64,000 bases of DNA from DAOQAU01 sp964640325 (GCA_964640325.1 CAZXID010000002.1:90986-154985), one strand, 5' to 3'. Counted from the stretch's first letter, positions 22,366 to 31,486 are shown. Program-made: numbers and translations. The notes: generated from the letters alone by a model not told the origin.

Positions 22366-24258
22366 TTAAATTAATTCACCTAACTCATCCAGTAACTTTT
22401 TATGTTTTTCAACAAAGCCGCTTCCTCTTGCCTCGATTGCTTTTTTTAGAGTTAAGGCAAGATTGAGTGCTTTTTGTTCTTTTATATTTTTACAGAAAAC
22501 CTCTTGAAAATTATTGGGAATTCTCAGATTCCAGTTTCCGTCGCCTGAAGTCCCCGGACGATTATAAACATCTTTTATCCCAAAGTAATCCGTAAAAAAT
22601 ATCTGAATATTTTGGGCAGGGCTGGCAAAAATTTCAACCAACTTTGTCTGAGCCAAAAACGTCAAATCTTTTGTAAGATTCATTATTAGATCATCCTTGT
22701 TCTGTTCATCAGGAAACAAATCTTCGACCAAATTTTTTGCATGCAGATAACCTTCATGAGTATTAATCATATTTTCTGCCCACATAAAAATCGGCTCGTT
22801 GTCGTGGGTTCCGACCATTGCCCATGAGTTTTTGTCTATGTTACAACAGCGGTAGGGATGCTCTTCCATTTCGGGGGATACAAACTGAGTCAATTTCATC
22901 CCCTGAAGCTTATATTTTTCCATAACTGCGGCTACAGGATTGGTTAAAGTTCCCAAATCCTCGCAGACAATAGCGTCTTTATCAAGCCCTTCTTCTTTTG
23001 CCGCTGCTATTACAATGTGCTCTATTGTTCTTCCGTAGAGTTTAATTTGTTCGTCACAGAGCGTTTGAACCCTTTTTTCCTTATCCGGTTCAAGATCATG
23101 GTTCAAATCATTGAGCGAAGGAATTGCGTATTTTCCCAACTCAAGATGCTCGGGTGATGAATAAAGTCTGCCTGCGCCTTCTTCTGTTTTGGGATTTTTG
23201 CCTGCTTTATAAACCCAAGGATCAATAAGCCCTACAATATGGTCAATTCTAACGCCACCGGGGTTTTCCCTGAACATTTTTTTGAAAAGTTCTTTCATTA
23301 AAACTCCGCCTTCTGCAAGTTTCCCCTCTTGGGTAAAAAGCTTTTCCGGAGCAATTACGGGGAAACCCCAGCTTTGTCCGTCTTTAGAAAAATAATCCGG
23401 CGGACAGCCCAAAAACCAACCGTCCATAAATAAAGACTGATATGCCCAAGTATCCCTGTCTGAAAATGCCACCTGTCTGTCTGCGATTAGTTTTATACCT
23501 TTTGAAAGGGCGTAATCTTTTGTTTCATTATTTTGAACACTTAAAACAAATTGGCAGAATTTATAGAAATTTATTTCATCTTCATAATTTAATTCAATTT
23601 CATTTATCCTGTTTGCAAATTCCATTTTTTCTTCTATTGACTTAGGGTTGAGCAGATTTTTGTCTGTTTCGGATTGCCAAAGCGGCCAATAATCGTTGCA
23701 ATTTTCAATTGAAAGCGCTTCATAAAGAGCGTCTTTTTCAAGCCAGACATTGTTTTCTCTTTTATATTTTTCAAATTCTTCTTTTATATTCTCCGATGCC
23801 CAATTTTTAAAATTTTCATAAGCTTCTTTCAAAGCGCTTTGCTGTGCTTTATAGATATAAGAGTAAGCGGTTTTTCCCGAATTTTTGTTAGGATTATTTT
23901 GAACAACCGAATCAAAAGTTTCTTGCGATAAAATATTGCCCCATTTTTTTGTAGTAAGCTGCTTTAAATCAATAAAAAGCGGGTTACCGGAAAAAATTGT
24001 GCCGGTATATGGGGAAGAATCACAGGCTTTGGTTTTTCCTGCAGGCCCTAATTGAATTGCATTAAAAATTCCCGACGTAAAATCGATTAACTTTTTGCCT
24101 GCGGTAGAATTTATGCTGCCAAATCCCGTATCTTCATCGGGCATTGAAGGAAAACTGCTTGAATGAACTATCAGGGCAAAATTTTTCTTATCCAAAACCT
24201 TAAGTGCTTCGTGCAAAGTTTTTGCGGCAGAGTTTTTATCAGGGGATTTGCAACTCAT
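22366..24258 (-). CDS. malQ: 4-alpha-glucanotransferase (GH77)
   Basis: A 630-residue GH77 amylomaltase, transferring 1,4-glucan chains in glycogen or maltodextrin turnover. Motifs: YTGTIFSGNPLFIDLKQL, DRDTWAYQSLFMDGWFLGCP then PDYFSKDGQSWGFPVI, RIDHIVGLIDPWVY with the nucleophile Asp, CEDLGTLTNPVAAVMEKY with the acid Glu, and MVGTHDNEPIFMWA with the third catalytic Asp. All catalytic residues appear intact. It is about 100 residues longer than classic MalQ, with extra helices in residues 130-260 and a longer C-terminus. GGAGG precedes the ATG. The window shows no other maltose genes. Confidence 0.9.
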   Translation of the reverse strand: MSCKSPDKNSAAKTLHEALKVLDKKNFALIVHSSSFPSMPDEDTGFGSINSTAGKKLIDFTSGIFNAIQLGPAGKTKACDSSPYTGTIFSGNPLFIDLKQLTTKKWGNILSQETFDSVVQNNPNKNSGKTAYSYIYKAQQSALKEAYENFKNWASENIKEEFEKYKRENNVWLEKDALYEALSIENCNDYWPLWQSETDKNLLNPKSIEEKMEFANRINEIELNYEDEINFYKFCQFVLSVQNNETKDYALSKGIKLIADRQVAFSDRDTWAYQSLFMDGWFLGCPPDYFSKDGQSWGFPVIAPEKLFTQEGKLAEGGVLMKELFKKMFRENPGGVRIDHIVGLIDPWVYKAGKNPKTEEGAGRLYSSPEHLELGKYAIPSLNDLNHDLEPDKEKRVQTLCDEQIKLYGRTIEHIVIAAAKEEGLDKDAIVCEDLGTLTNPVAAVMEKYKLQGMKLTQFVSPEMEEHPYRCCNIDKNSWAMVGTHDNEPIFMWAENMINTHEGYLHAKNLVEDLFPDEQNKDDLIMNLTKDLTFLAQTKLVEIFASPAQNIQIFFTDYFGIKDVYNRPGTSGDGNWNLRIPNNFQEVFCKNIKEQKALNLALTLKKAIEARGSGFVEKHKKLLDELGELI

Positions 24259-24323
24259 CTTACCCTCCTTTTTAAACGGTTAAGCTCTGTCTGATTTTAA
24301 CACGACAAGGTTTTTTTGCAAGA

Positions 24324-24467
24324 GAGTAAATAGTAAATGGTAAATAGAAGGCAAGAGGGAGGGAGGACAAGAGGGCAAGTTATAAAATTTTCTTAGTCAC
24401 TTTTTAAACTTTTCACCCGTTCACCCGTTCAGCCCTTGAGCCATTCACCCTTTCAGCTTTTCAGCTA
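24324..24467. repeat. Heptamer repeat tracts
   Basis: GAGTAAATAGTAAATGGTAA (24324-24350) and a CACCCGTTCACCCGTTCAGC type tract (24410-24467) between malQ and the next gene. Confidence 0.75.
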
Positions 24468-24842
24468 ATAATATTCCTGACCGTCTTCTTCATAATTATC
24501 TTCATCGAAGTCATCCATGAATTCTTCATTTTCTTCATACTCTTTTTTTTCTTCCAAGTCTTCCATATCTTCAAGGAAGGTGGTTCGTTTTTTCATATTT
24601 AAAACATTAGCTACATTCATCATTGCAAGTGAATTTAGCGTAGCTCTAAGTTGTGCGCTCCTATCCACAAATGGGAATTCGTTTTGATTTTGCTCTTCTT
24701 CGTTTTGACCTTGAGCATAATATTCTGTTCCCGGGCCCATTTTATCGTCTTGGGTTTTTGCGGCAGTACCTGAAATGTCGCCGCTTTTAAAATTAAAAGC
24801 GCCGCCTATTCCAAAGAAACCCGCTGCACGATTATCTACCAT
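24465..24842 (-). CDS. Small acidic protein of unknown function
   Basis: A 125-residue soluble protein: a glycine-rich N-terminus (RAAGFFGIGGAFNFKSGD), a middle with one helix (RSAQLRATLNSLAMMNVANV) and a strongly acidic tail (MEDLEEKKEYEENEEFMDDF then DEDNYEEDGQEYY). No signal peptide or domain is recognised. It reads like a lineage-specific protein. The ATG has GAGAAA upstream. A 142-base promoter region separates it from tsaC. A heptamer tract reaches its stop codon. Confidence 0.7.
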   Translation of the reverse strand: MVDNRAAGFFGIGGAFNFKSGDISGTAAKTQDDKMGPGTEYYAQGQNEEEQNQNEFPFVDRSAQLRATLNSLAMMNVANVLNMKKRTTFLEDMEDLEEKKEYEENEEFMDDFDEDNYEEDGQEYY

Positions 24843-24984
24843 TTTCTCTTATCCTGTGTTAACCCAAATTTATTATACAATTATTTAATACCCTAAACAA
24901 CTGCACCAATGTATAAATCATCTAAATAATATATTTTGCTAGTTAAACGATAAATATAAACAATTCTTTACATTAAAAATCGTA

Positions 24985-25581
24985 TCAAATATCGATTTTT
25001 ACTGCACCCTGGCGTAAAATTTTAATTTCATTTTCTAAAACCAAAGCTACCGTGGACTCTAAACCTTTTGCACTTTGTCCGAAATCTTGTATAACTAAAT
25101 CTACGCTGCTTCCGATTTTTTCAAATGCCTGTTCATAATTTTTTGCCGAAGGTTCATGTGACAAATTTGCGCTTGTGGTGGCAAGCACATGACCTTCAAA
25201 ACACTCGCAAACTTCTTGGAAAACTCTATTATCAGGAACCCTTATTCCTACCGTGTCAAAGCCGGAAGTAATAAAATCGGGTGTTTTTTGAGATTTTTTA
25301 AATACAATCGTCAGAGCTCCGGGAAAATATTTTTCAATAAGTTTATTTGCCTTTTTGCTTAAAGGATCTACATAAGGCAAAAGATTTGCTATGCTGTTTG
25401 ACATTAATATTAAGGGTTTTTGTGCTTCGCGGCTTTTTATTTTGTATATTTTTTCAACCGCTTTTTTTCTTGAAGGCAGACAACCCAAGCCCCAGACTGT
25501 GTCTGTTACAAAGGCGATTACCCCGCCTGCTTCAAGTGTATTTTTTATTTTTTGTTTTAATTCGTTATTTAAATAGCCCAT
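24985..25581 (-). CDS. tsaC: L-threonylcarbamoyladenylate synthase (Sua5/YrdC/TsaC)
   Basis: About 198 residues of the YrdC fold, making threonylcarbamoyl-AMP for the t6A37 modification of ANN-decoding tRNAs. Motifs: GGVIAFVTDTVWGLGCLP, KIYKIKSREAQKPLILMSNS, YFPGALTIVFKKSQKTPDFI, VGIRVPDNRVFQ and TTSANLSHEPSAK. Length fits the short TsaC/YrdC form without the Sua5 extension. ATG 25581 (MGYLNNELK) follows GGGA; the frame could start at 25626, but that part (MGVNVV...) is repeat DNA. Confidence 0.9.
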   Translation of the reverse strand: MGYLNNELKQKIKNTLEAGGVIAFVTDTVWGLGCLPSRKKAVEKIYKIKSREAQKPLILMSNSIANLLPYVDPLSKKANKLIEKYFPGALTIVFKKSQKTPDFITSGFDTVGIRVPDNRVFQEVCECFEGHVLATTSANLSHEPSAKNYEQAFEKIGSSVDLVIQDFGQSAKGLESTVALVLENEIKILRQGAVKIDI

Positions 25582-25623
25582 ATTTTTCCCGTAATTATTT
25601 TTTATACATACTACATTTACTCC

Positions 25624-25689
25624 CACGTCATCCTGAACTTGTTTCAGGATCTCTTTTCTTAAGATGCTGAAATAAATTCAGCATGACGC
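25624..25689. repeat. REP-like composite, left of the GIY-YIG gene
   Basis: GTCATCCTGAAC-TTGTTTCAGGATCT followed by GATGCTGAAATAAATTCAGC and ATGAC, so the ends are inverted. It lies just downstream of the GIY-YIG stop. Confidence 0.85.
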
Positions 25690-25697
25690 TTATTCCA

Positions 25698-25988
25698 TTA
25701 AATTATTTTACTATATAAATCTTCAAATGTCGGGTTAAATTCAGTTATTAAATTTATTTTCCATTGCCTGTGCCATCTTTTTAGTTGTTTTTCTCTGTTT
25801 ATTGCACTTTCGATATTATCCGCAACTTCGTAATAAACCAATTTGTCAATATTGTATTTTTCGGTAAACCCTTCGACAAGCTTGTTTTTATGCTCCCACA
25901 CTCTTTTAACCAAATCAGCCGTTACACCTATATAAAAAACATTATTTCGCTTATTTGTTAAAATATATACATAAGACGGTTTTTTCAT
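25698..25988 (-). CDS. GIY-YIG nuclease-domain protein (COG2827-like)
   Basis: A 96-residue protein that is all GIY-YIG domain. YVYIL and VFYIGVTADLVKRVWEHKNK carry the GIY and YIG strands and the catalytic arginine; INREKQLKRWHRQWKINLI carries the metal-binding glutamate; FNPTFEDLY ends the domain. Related stand-alone proteins are common in bacteria with unclear function; some act as DNA-repair or junction nucleases. It is flanked by palindromic repeats at 25624-25689 and 26008-26043, an arrangement discussed as a finding. AUG start, no strong ribosome site. Confidence 0.88.
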   Translation of the reverse strand: MKKPSYVYILTNKRNNVFYIGVTADLVKRVWEHKNKLVEGFTEKYNIDKLVYYEVADNIESAINREKQLKRWHRQWKINLITEFNPTFEDLYSKII

Positions 25989-26007
25989 GATTTGTATTCT
26001 AACATAA

Positions 26008-26043
26008 ATGAAAGAGATCCTGAAACAAGTTCAGGATGACGTA
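26008..26043. repeat. REP-like palindrome, right of the GIY-YIG gene
   Basis: AGATCCTGAAACAAGTTCAG then GATGACGT, opposite in orientation to the copy at 25624. Confidence 0.85.
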
Positions 26044-26075
26044 AAAAATAAAATGATTAAAAGTAAATTAAATTT

Positions 26076-27695
26076 TTATAAATTAAATTTACTTTTAATT
26101 TTCCCGATAAATCTTTCTTTAAGTTCGACCGCATAGTCCATTTTATACAACAAATTCAAATAAATGTAGCAAATAAGACAGACTGAAAAAACAAAAATAA
26201 TTTTTGAAATTTCAAACAAAATGTGCGGAAGTGTCAACGTATCAAACCAAGCACCCATTGCCCAACAAACAAAAAGCGTTACCGCCCCTGCCGTGCACAT
26301 TTTTGCAAAATTTGAGAACAGACTTTTATAATCCAATTTGATTTTTCTGTTTATCAAAACACCCAAAATAACAGCGTTAAACAAAGTTACAAGTGTTGTT
26401 GAAAGAGTTATTCCGCCTATCCCGCCGCCTATTGAAAGTTTTGTCACCAAAAGCCAGTTCAAAAAGAATTTTAAAACAATCGAACTGAAGGCCACCAAAA
26501 AAGGGGTCGCAGAATCGTTAAACGAATAGTAAACCCTTGTAATAGAATCCCTGAAAACATAAGGTAAGATTGAAAAAGACAAGAACCAAAGTGCTTGAGT
26601 TACCATAAAAGTGGCTTTGTCGTCAAAGGCTCCCCTTTGGAAAATAAGCCTTATTCCGTCATATCCGAGCGTCAAAATACCTATTATTATAGGAAAAGCA
26701 GCAAAAAGAAGTACACCTACTCCTTTGTTAAAATAATTTTTAATCCCCTCAAAATCTTTTTGCGCTACCAATCTTGAAAAAATCGGAAACAGAGGAACCA
26801 AAAACGCTGTTACCAAAATTCCCACAGGAAACTGAAAAACCCTGTTAGCATAACCGATAGCTGTCCATGCGCCTTCTTTTAAGGAAGATGCAAAAAACAT
26901 GTCAACGTAAATGTGAATTTGCCCCACGGTAGAGCTTAAAATTGCCGGAAACAAAAGCTCGCAAATGTTTTTAAACTGGGGGTTATAAAAATCGAAATTG
27001 GGTTTTAACCTAAATCCCAACTGTCTTATTTTAGGAATCTGATAGACAAACTGGCACAGTGCGCCAATTGTGGTTGCCCAAGCAAGCACAACCCCGCCGT
27101 TATCACCTTTTACGGCAGAAATCATGAAAATAATTACTACGCTCATCAAAATAGGAGAAACATTGGGCAGGATAAATTCGCGATAACTTATCAAAATTCC
27201 GTAATAAATCCCTACAATTCCGCCCACTACCAGAATCGGCGACATAATTTTAAGATGCATCGCTGCAAGTGCTGTTAGTTCAGGATTAGAACCTGAGATT
27301 ATAAACCCCATTATCTGGTCTGAAAAAACAAAGCACAAAACGGTTAAAACCATAAAAAACAAAAAGCTTGCCGTCAAAAAAGTATTGAAAAGTCTGTTGA
27401 GCTGCTCGTTTGCTTTTTCTTTAAAAGAAGGGATAAGCTTTGAAAAAACCGCCACAGTTGCACTGTGGAAAGGTCCGCCGACTCCGCCTAACAGAATTAT
27501 TGCAAGAGCGGGAATCTGATAAGCGTAAAAGTAAGCATCAGAAACCATTGAAGCGCCATAAAAATTGGCTATTACAACATCTCTTATAAACCCGATGAGT
27601 TTGCTCACAACAGTTACCATGGCAATAAGCCATGCCGCTTTCAACAGGCTCGGACCTTTTTCATTTTCAAAAACTTCAGCATTTCCCGTTGTCAA
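26076..27695 (-). CDS. murJ: Lipid II flippase MurJ
   Basis: A 539-residue membrane protein of the MATE-like MOP superfamily with about 14 helices. MurJ flips the peptidoglycan precursor lipid II across the inner membrane. The first helix region, SKLIGFIRDVVIANFYGASM then VSDAYFYAYQIPALAIILLG and GPFHSATVAVFSKL, is the family signature; IGGGIGGITLSTTLVTLFNA lies near the end. Length is close to the usual 510-520. It follows spoIID by 11 bases on the same strand, and a REP palindrome and AT-rich hairpin (about 26060-26100) lie at its end. Confidence 0.93.
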   Translation of the reverse strand: MTTGNAEVFENEKGPSLLKAAWLIAMVTVVSKLIGFIRDVVIANFYGASMVSDAYFYAYQIPALAIILLGGVGGPFHSATVAVFSKLIPSFKEKANEQLNRLFNTFLTASFLFFMVLTVLCFVFSDQIMGFIISGSNPELTALAAMHLKIMSPILVVGGIVGIYYGILISYREFILPNVSPILMSVVIIFMISAVKGDNGGVVLAWATTIGALCQFVYQIPKIRQLGFRLKPNFDFYNPQFKNICELLFPAILSSTVGQIHIYVDMFFASSLKEGAWTAIGYANRVFQFPVGILVTAFLVPLFPIFSRLVAQKDFEGIKNYFNKGVGVLLFAAFPIIIGILTLGYDGIRLIFQRGAFDDKATFMVTQALWFLSFSILPYVFRDSITRVYYSFNDSATPFLVAFSSIVLKFFLNWLLVTKLSIGGGIGGITLSTTLVTLFNAVILGVLINRKIKLDYKSLFSNFAKMCTAGAVTLFVCWAMGAWFDTLTLPHILFEISKIIFVFSVCLICYIYLNLLYKMDYAVELKERFIGKIKSKFNL

Positions 27696-27705
27696 ATTTT
27701 ACCTC

Positions 27706-29688
27706 TTAAAAATTATATTTATCCCCGTCTTTTTCTATCAATTCAACGTAAACTCTTATGGCTTTATTTTGGCAATTTTGCGGAAAATAAAAAATGATTT
27801 CGTTTTTGCCGCGTCTTATGTAGCTTGAAATATCAATTCTGCTGTACCTGTGAATGGGAATAAAACTGTTTGCAAGCTCAAAAGTCACATCTCTTGAGTT
27901 AATTTTAGCACTAAATTGTTTAATTTGATACTTGTTGTCAACGACCACCGTTGCGCTTTGTTGTGGTGCATAAAACTTTTGTATTCCAACCTGCTGATTT
28001 TCGCTTCCTGAAAGAATTAAAGGCACTGTTGCGATAGCAATCCCCTGATAATATCTTTTTAAAATTTTGTCAAAACTTTTGTTGAGCGAAGTTGCCATAA
28101 ACCCTGCCCCGAATTGACTCATCCCGACACCATGCCCGTAGCCTCCGCCGTAAGCAATAATTTTGATAAGTTTCCCGTTTTCATCCCAATTGTGGTCAAA
28201 AACAACATTGGCGCTGGGCAAAGCCTTGCCGTCTTTTGTCAAAAGCCTTCTTATAACAAGCTCTTTATAAACTTTATAATTTTGATTATCGGTTACTATT
28301 TCAAGCTCCATTATTTTGCCTGAAACCCCTCTTTTGTTGACTTTTAGCTCTTTAATTTCTCCCAAAGTTTCGCCTTTTTTAAATTCAGGCTTAACAAAAC
28401 CCGTTTTTGACTGCACCAAAAGCGCCTGCTGTAATATATTTTTTAATTCATCTGTCCCCTCCCAAGCTTTTTGCCAACGGTAATAAGGCGATTTTATGTC
28501 ATAAGAATCAGGCGATGACATATAAAATTTTCTTGCGGCATCTTCACTGTCAAGAGGCAAAACCCCTATTATATCAGGGGCCCCCACCAGATAAGGCCTT
28601 GCCTTTGAAGGAAATTCCTTTGTCTTGGGGTCAGAAAAAACATTCTCGTAGCTTTCAGTATAGCCGCCTGCGGTGGAGCTGTACTGCGCCACTATTAAAT
28701 CCCAGCCGTAGAGCGCTACAAGACCTCTTGTTTCATCAACGGCGCGCTCGGAGAGTAAATCTTCTGTCCCAGCGCCAAAATAAACCTGACTGGCAACAGA
28801 ATCATCCACGTCAAACTCTTTACAAGAACGAGTCCTTGGGGTAAGAACATAATTTCTTGCGGCAACCGCCTGAGCTTTAAGCGCCTCCAAGCCAAAACGG
28901 ACGGGCATTTCATTTGGCACAACTCCTTTTAAATAGCTTTCAACGTCAACTACGTTTATAATATAAAATTGTGTCGGATTTTTAGGAATTATTTCAAGGT
29001 TTCCGCGATAAATCGCCTGCCTTGAATTTCTTTTCAAACCGTTAATGCCCAAAAAACCTTTTGGGCAGGTGAAAATCACTGCCGAAGAGGTTTTTACAAC
29101 AAATTTGTCATTTGATTTTACCTCTAAAACCCCTGAATTCATCTTAATTTTAACAACATCCGTCGACAAAAATTTTGCAAGCTCCTGATTCGAATCCTTT
29201 TCAACCAGCGAAAAATCGCTTGTGGCAAGAATTGAAGTCTCACAATACACATAAGAGCTGAAATTGTTGTTTGTTATAGCAACCCTGACAAGTGTATTTT
29301 CGCTCAAGATCAAAGACTGTTGTATTGCAGGCGACGGCGGCAAAATTATTTTATTTTGGTCCTGAATTGTCACTTTTTCCTGCATAAAAAGGGCTTTGGG
29401 CGTTAATTTTTTTTCCGGCACCGCCATTTTTACAGGCTCAATAACTTCTTTTTTAACCATTTCCAAAGGCGCAGACTGTGTTACAGGAGGCTGATTTGTC
29501 GGAGCTTCCATAATCCGGAGATTTTCGGATGATTTTTCAGATGATTTTTTTTCTGAAGATACAAAAGGCACTTTTAAATCGGCGTTAATCGAAAAAACCC
29601 CGCCCGCAAAGGCTTTTAGACCTGAATTAAAAATTAAAATAAAAGCAAATATCAAAATAAACACGTCATGCTGAACTTGTTTCAGCAT
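27706..29688 (-). CDS. SpoIID/LytB-domain protein (amidase-enhancer type)
   Basis: About 660 residues from ATG 29688: a signal peptide made of MLKQVQHDVFILIFAFILIF and following residues, a proline/lysine-rich linker, then the SpoIID/LytB domain (VVPNEMPVRFGLEALKAQAV, ARNYVL, YSSTAGGYTESYENVF, GYGHGVGMSQFGAGFMA). SpoIID relatives cleave or stimulate cleavage of denuded glycan strands, here in cell-wall turnover; related proteins occur in cyanobacteria and other non-sporulators. A C-terminal beta domain follows. The ATG and first signal-peptide residues are repeat-encoded (29659-29741). The frame opens at 29778, overlapping cysS, so the start is uncertain. murJ is 11 bases downstream. Confidence 0.85.
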   Translation of the reverse strand: MLKQVQHDVFILIFAFILIFNSGLKAFAGGVFSINADLKVPFVSSEKKSSEKSSENLRIMEAPTNQPPVTQSAPLEMVKKEVIEPVKMAVPEKKLTPKALFMQEKVTIQDQNKIILPPSPAIQQSLILSENTLVRVAITNNNFSSYVYCETSILATSDFSLVEKDSNQELAKFLSTDVVKIKMNSGVLEVKSNDKFVVKTSSAVIFTCPKGFLGINGLKRNSRQAIYRGNLEIIPKNPTQFYIINVVDVESYLKGVVPNEMPVRFGLEALKAQAVAARNYVLTPRTRSCKEFDVDDSVASQVYFGAGTEDLLSERAVDETRGLVALYGWDLIVAQYSSTAGGYTESYENVFSDPKTKEFPSKARPYLVGAPDIIGVLPLDSEDAARKFYMSSPDSYDIKSPYYRWQKAWEGTDELKNILQQALLVQSKTGFVKPEFKKGETLGEIKELKVNKRGVSGKIMELEIVTDNQNYKVYKELVIRRLLTKDGKALPSANVVFDHNWDENGKLIKIIAYGGGYGHGVGMSQFGAGFMATSLNKSFDKILKRYYQGIAIATVPLILSGSENQQVGIQKFYAPQQSATVVVDNKYQIKQFSAKINSRDVTFELANSFIPIHRYSRIDISSYIRRGKNEIIFYFPQNCQNKAIRVYVELIEKDGDKYNF

Positions 29689-29741
29689 CTTACCAACAGA
29701 GTAAGCCGGATAGATCCCGAAACGAGTTCGGGATGACAATT
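29659..29741. repeat. REP-like composite at the SpoIID N-terminus
   Basis: GTCATGCTGAACTTGTTTC...GCATCTTACC... and GATCCCGAAACGAGTTCGGG then ATGAC. It supplies the likely ATG of the SpoIID gene. Confidence 0.85.
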
Positions 29742-29762
29742 TTTTATTATATTTACCCCTTC

Positions 29763-30068
29763 TCACTTCAGTTCCCATGTTGTGCCGTCTTTGCTGTCTT
29801 TTAAAACTATGCCCGCCTTGTCGAAAATAAGTCTTATTTTATCCGCCAACTCCCAATTTTTTTGTTCTCGGGCTATTTTTCTATATTGTAAAATTTCTTC
29901 CATATTCGAAAAAGTTTTACCCAAATCATTTGAAATAATATTTATTTTTTCTGTTAATTCGTCTTCAGAAACCTCAATTTTATCAAAATTAAACCCTAAA
30001 GCTTCGGATAAATTGATTAGAAGCGGCAAAAACATCGGAGTTGGCGCGGTTTTTACATTATTTTGCAA
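29763..30068 (-). CDS. CysS C-terminal fragment
   Basis: About 101 residues beginning at a TTG without ribosome site. The end ILQYRKIAREQKNWELADKI then RLIFDKAGIVLKDSKDGTTW is the typical CysS C-terminus (DGTTW). Its last bases overlap the upstream opening of the SpoIID frame. Confidence 0.7.
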   Translation of the reverse strand: MQNNVKTAPTPMFLPLLINLSEALGFNFDKIEVSEDELTEKINIISNDLGKTFSNMEEILQYRKIAREQKNWELADKIRLIFDKAGIVLKDSKDGTTWELK

Positions 30069-30107
30069 AAAAAAAAAAAAAGCGAAAGCTTTTGAAGTGT
30101 TTTAATC

Positions 30108-31154
30108 TTAATCCATAGCATCAACGAATTGTTTATATTCTTCAAAAACACTCATATCAAGATTTTCGTCAATTTTTACTGTTTTGGGCGACTGATTTAT
30201 TGCATTATAAAGTCTTTTTACCCCCGCCTGAGCCGATTCAAGTGCTTCGTCGGAAAATTCTACCGGCATGCGGTAGTGATTTGTCAGGATAAAAAATCTT
30301 ATTGTATTTGCATCATATTTTTCCAAAATCCCGTCAATAGTTAAAAAATTTCCCAAAGATTTTGACATTTTTTCTTTGTTTATAGTTACAAACCCGTTAT
30401 GCAGCCAGTATTTGACAAATTGATGTCCGTTAGCGCATTCTGATTGTGCTATTTCGTTTTCGTGGTGCGGAAAAATCAAATCCGCTCCGCCTGCGTGAAT
30501 GTCAATGGTTTGTCCCAAATATTTTCTGCTCATCGCAGAACACTCTATGTGCCAACCCGGCCGGCCTGTTCCCCAAGGGCTTTTGTAACCGAATTTTTCG
30601 TCTTTTTTCCAAAGCGCAAAATCCATAGGATTTTCTTTTATTTCTGAAGTTTCAACCCTTGCGCCGGCTTCAAGCGCATCAAGCGGCTGTTTTGAGAGGC
30701 TTCCATATTTATCAAATTTTTTAACCCTGAAATAAACATCCCCGTTTGATTCATAGGCAAAGCCTTTTTCGATGAGCTGTTTGTTCATTGCAATCATTTC
30801 GCCCAAAGTTTTTGTGGCAAAAGGTTCTATGTCAGGCGACAGGGTATTTAATTTTTTCATGCTTTCCGAGAATAATTTATAATAATGTTGCGAAATCTCA
30901 TCGGGCGTTTTGCCCTCTTTTTGGGCTTTTTTTAAGATTTTATCGTCAACATCGGTTACGTTTCTGCAGTATGTAACGTCATAGCCCTTAAATTTAAGGT
31001 ATCTGTATAAAACATCCCAAGTAATGTAGCAGCGGGCATGTCCCAGATGCGCCAAATCGTAAACAGTAGGTCCGCAAACATACATTTTAACTTTGTTGTC
31101 TTCAATCGGAACAAATTCCTCGTGTATTCCCGAATATGTATTGTATAACTTCAT
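30108..31154 (-). CDS. CysS N-terminal part (catalytic core)
   Basis: 348 residues with the Rossmann core: MYVCGPTVYDLAHLGHARCY (HIGH-like), HIECSAMSRKYLGQTIDIHA then GGADLIFPHHENE with zinc ligands, and KEKMSKSLGNF (KMSKS). It ends abruptly at VDAMD before the helical C-terminal domain. The aminoacylation site is complete; the anticodon-side domain is on the separate frame. Confidence 0.85.
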   Translation of the reverse strand: MKLYNTYSGIHEEFVPIEDNKVKMYVCGPTVYDLAHLGHARCYITWDVLYRYLKFKGYDVTYCRNVTDVDDKILKKAQKEGKTPDEISQHYYKLFSESMKKLNTLSPDIEPFATKTLGEMIAMNKQLIEKGFAYESNGDVYFRVKKFDKYGSLSKQPLDALEAGARVETSEIKENPMDFALWKKDEKFGYKSPWGTGRPGWHIECSAMSRKYLGQTIDIHAGGADLIFPHHENEIAQSECANGHQFVKYWLHNGFVTINKEKMSKSLGNFLTIDGILEKYDANTIRFFILTNHYRMPVEFSDEALESAQAGVKRLYNAINQSPKTVKIDENLDMSVFEEYKQFVDAMD

Positions 31155-31486
31155 CTGCCCTCTCGCCTTCTGTCATCCCGAACTCGTTTCGGGATCTATC
31201 CAACAGACTAAGCTGGTAAGATGCTGATACTATTGTGAATTCTATCATGGAGTGGGTTATTTTAGCAAACCGTAAGGACATTTTCTACGGCTCGTGCCTC
31301 GCCTTGAAAAGAAGTCAAATAAATTCAGCATGACATTTATATTGATATTTTTTAAGTTTATTTACCCTCATTTTACTACAAAAATTAAGAATTAAAATTA
31401 AACGCCCGCCGTTTTTCAGAATATAATTTTTGCAGTTATTTATGAAATATATTTACCCCAAACAATTTTATTGATATATTAGATAA
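31155..31486. repeat. Divergent region cysS / comEC with a REP-like composite
   Basis: 332 bases without a gene. A composite of about 169 bases (31169-31337) starts GTCATCCCGAACTCGTTTCG and ends ATTCAGCATGAC. The remaining 150 A/T-rich bases should hold the comEC promoter. Confidence 0.8.

Larger units (their letters stand above)
29763..31154 (-). pseudogene. cysS: Cysteinyl-tRNA synthetase, broken into two frames
   Basis: Two consecutive frames match the N- and C-terminal parts of one CysS (about 449 residues together; the family is near 460). They are separated by about 40 bases (30068-30110) with two in-frame TAA codons right after ...VDAMD, where the family has AMDDDFNT, and a run of 15 T (coding sense) that changes frame. 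Codons after the stops still read NTSKAFAF, as expected of an intact ancestor, so the damage is recent or artefactual. CysS is normally essential; a second copy or an assembly error must be considered. Confidence 0.8.

Noticed and set aside
28407..28844. 145-codon + strand frame inside the SpoIID gene
   Set aside because: Wholly antisense to a well-conserved protein, with low-complexity sequence.
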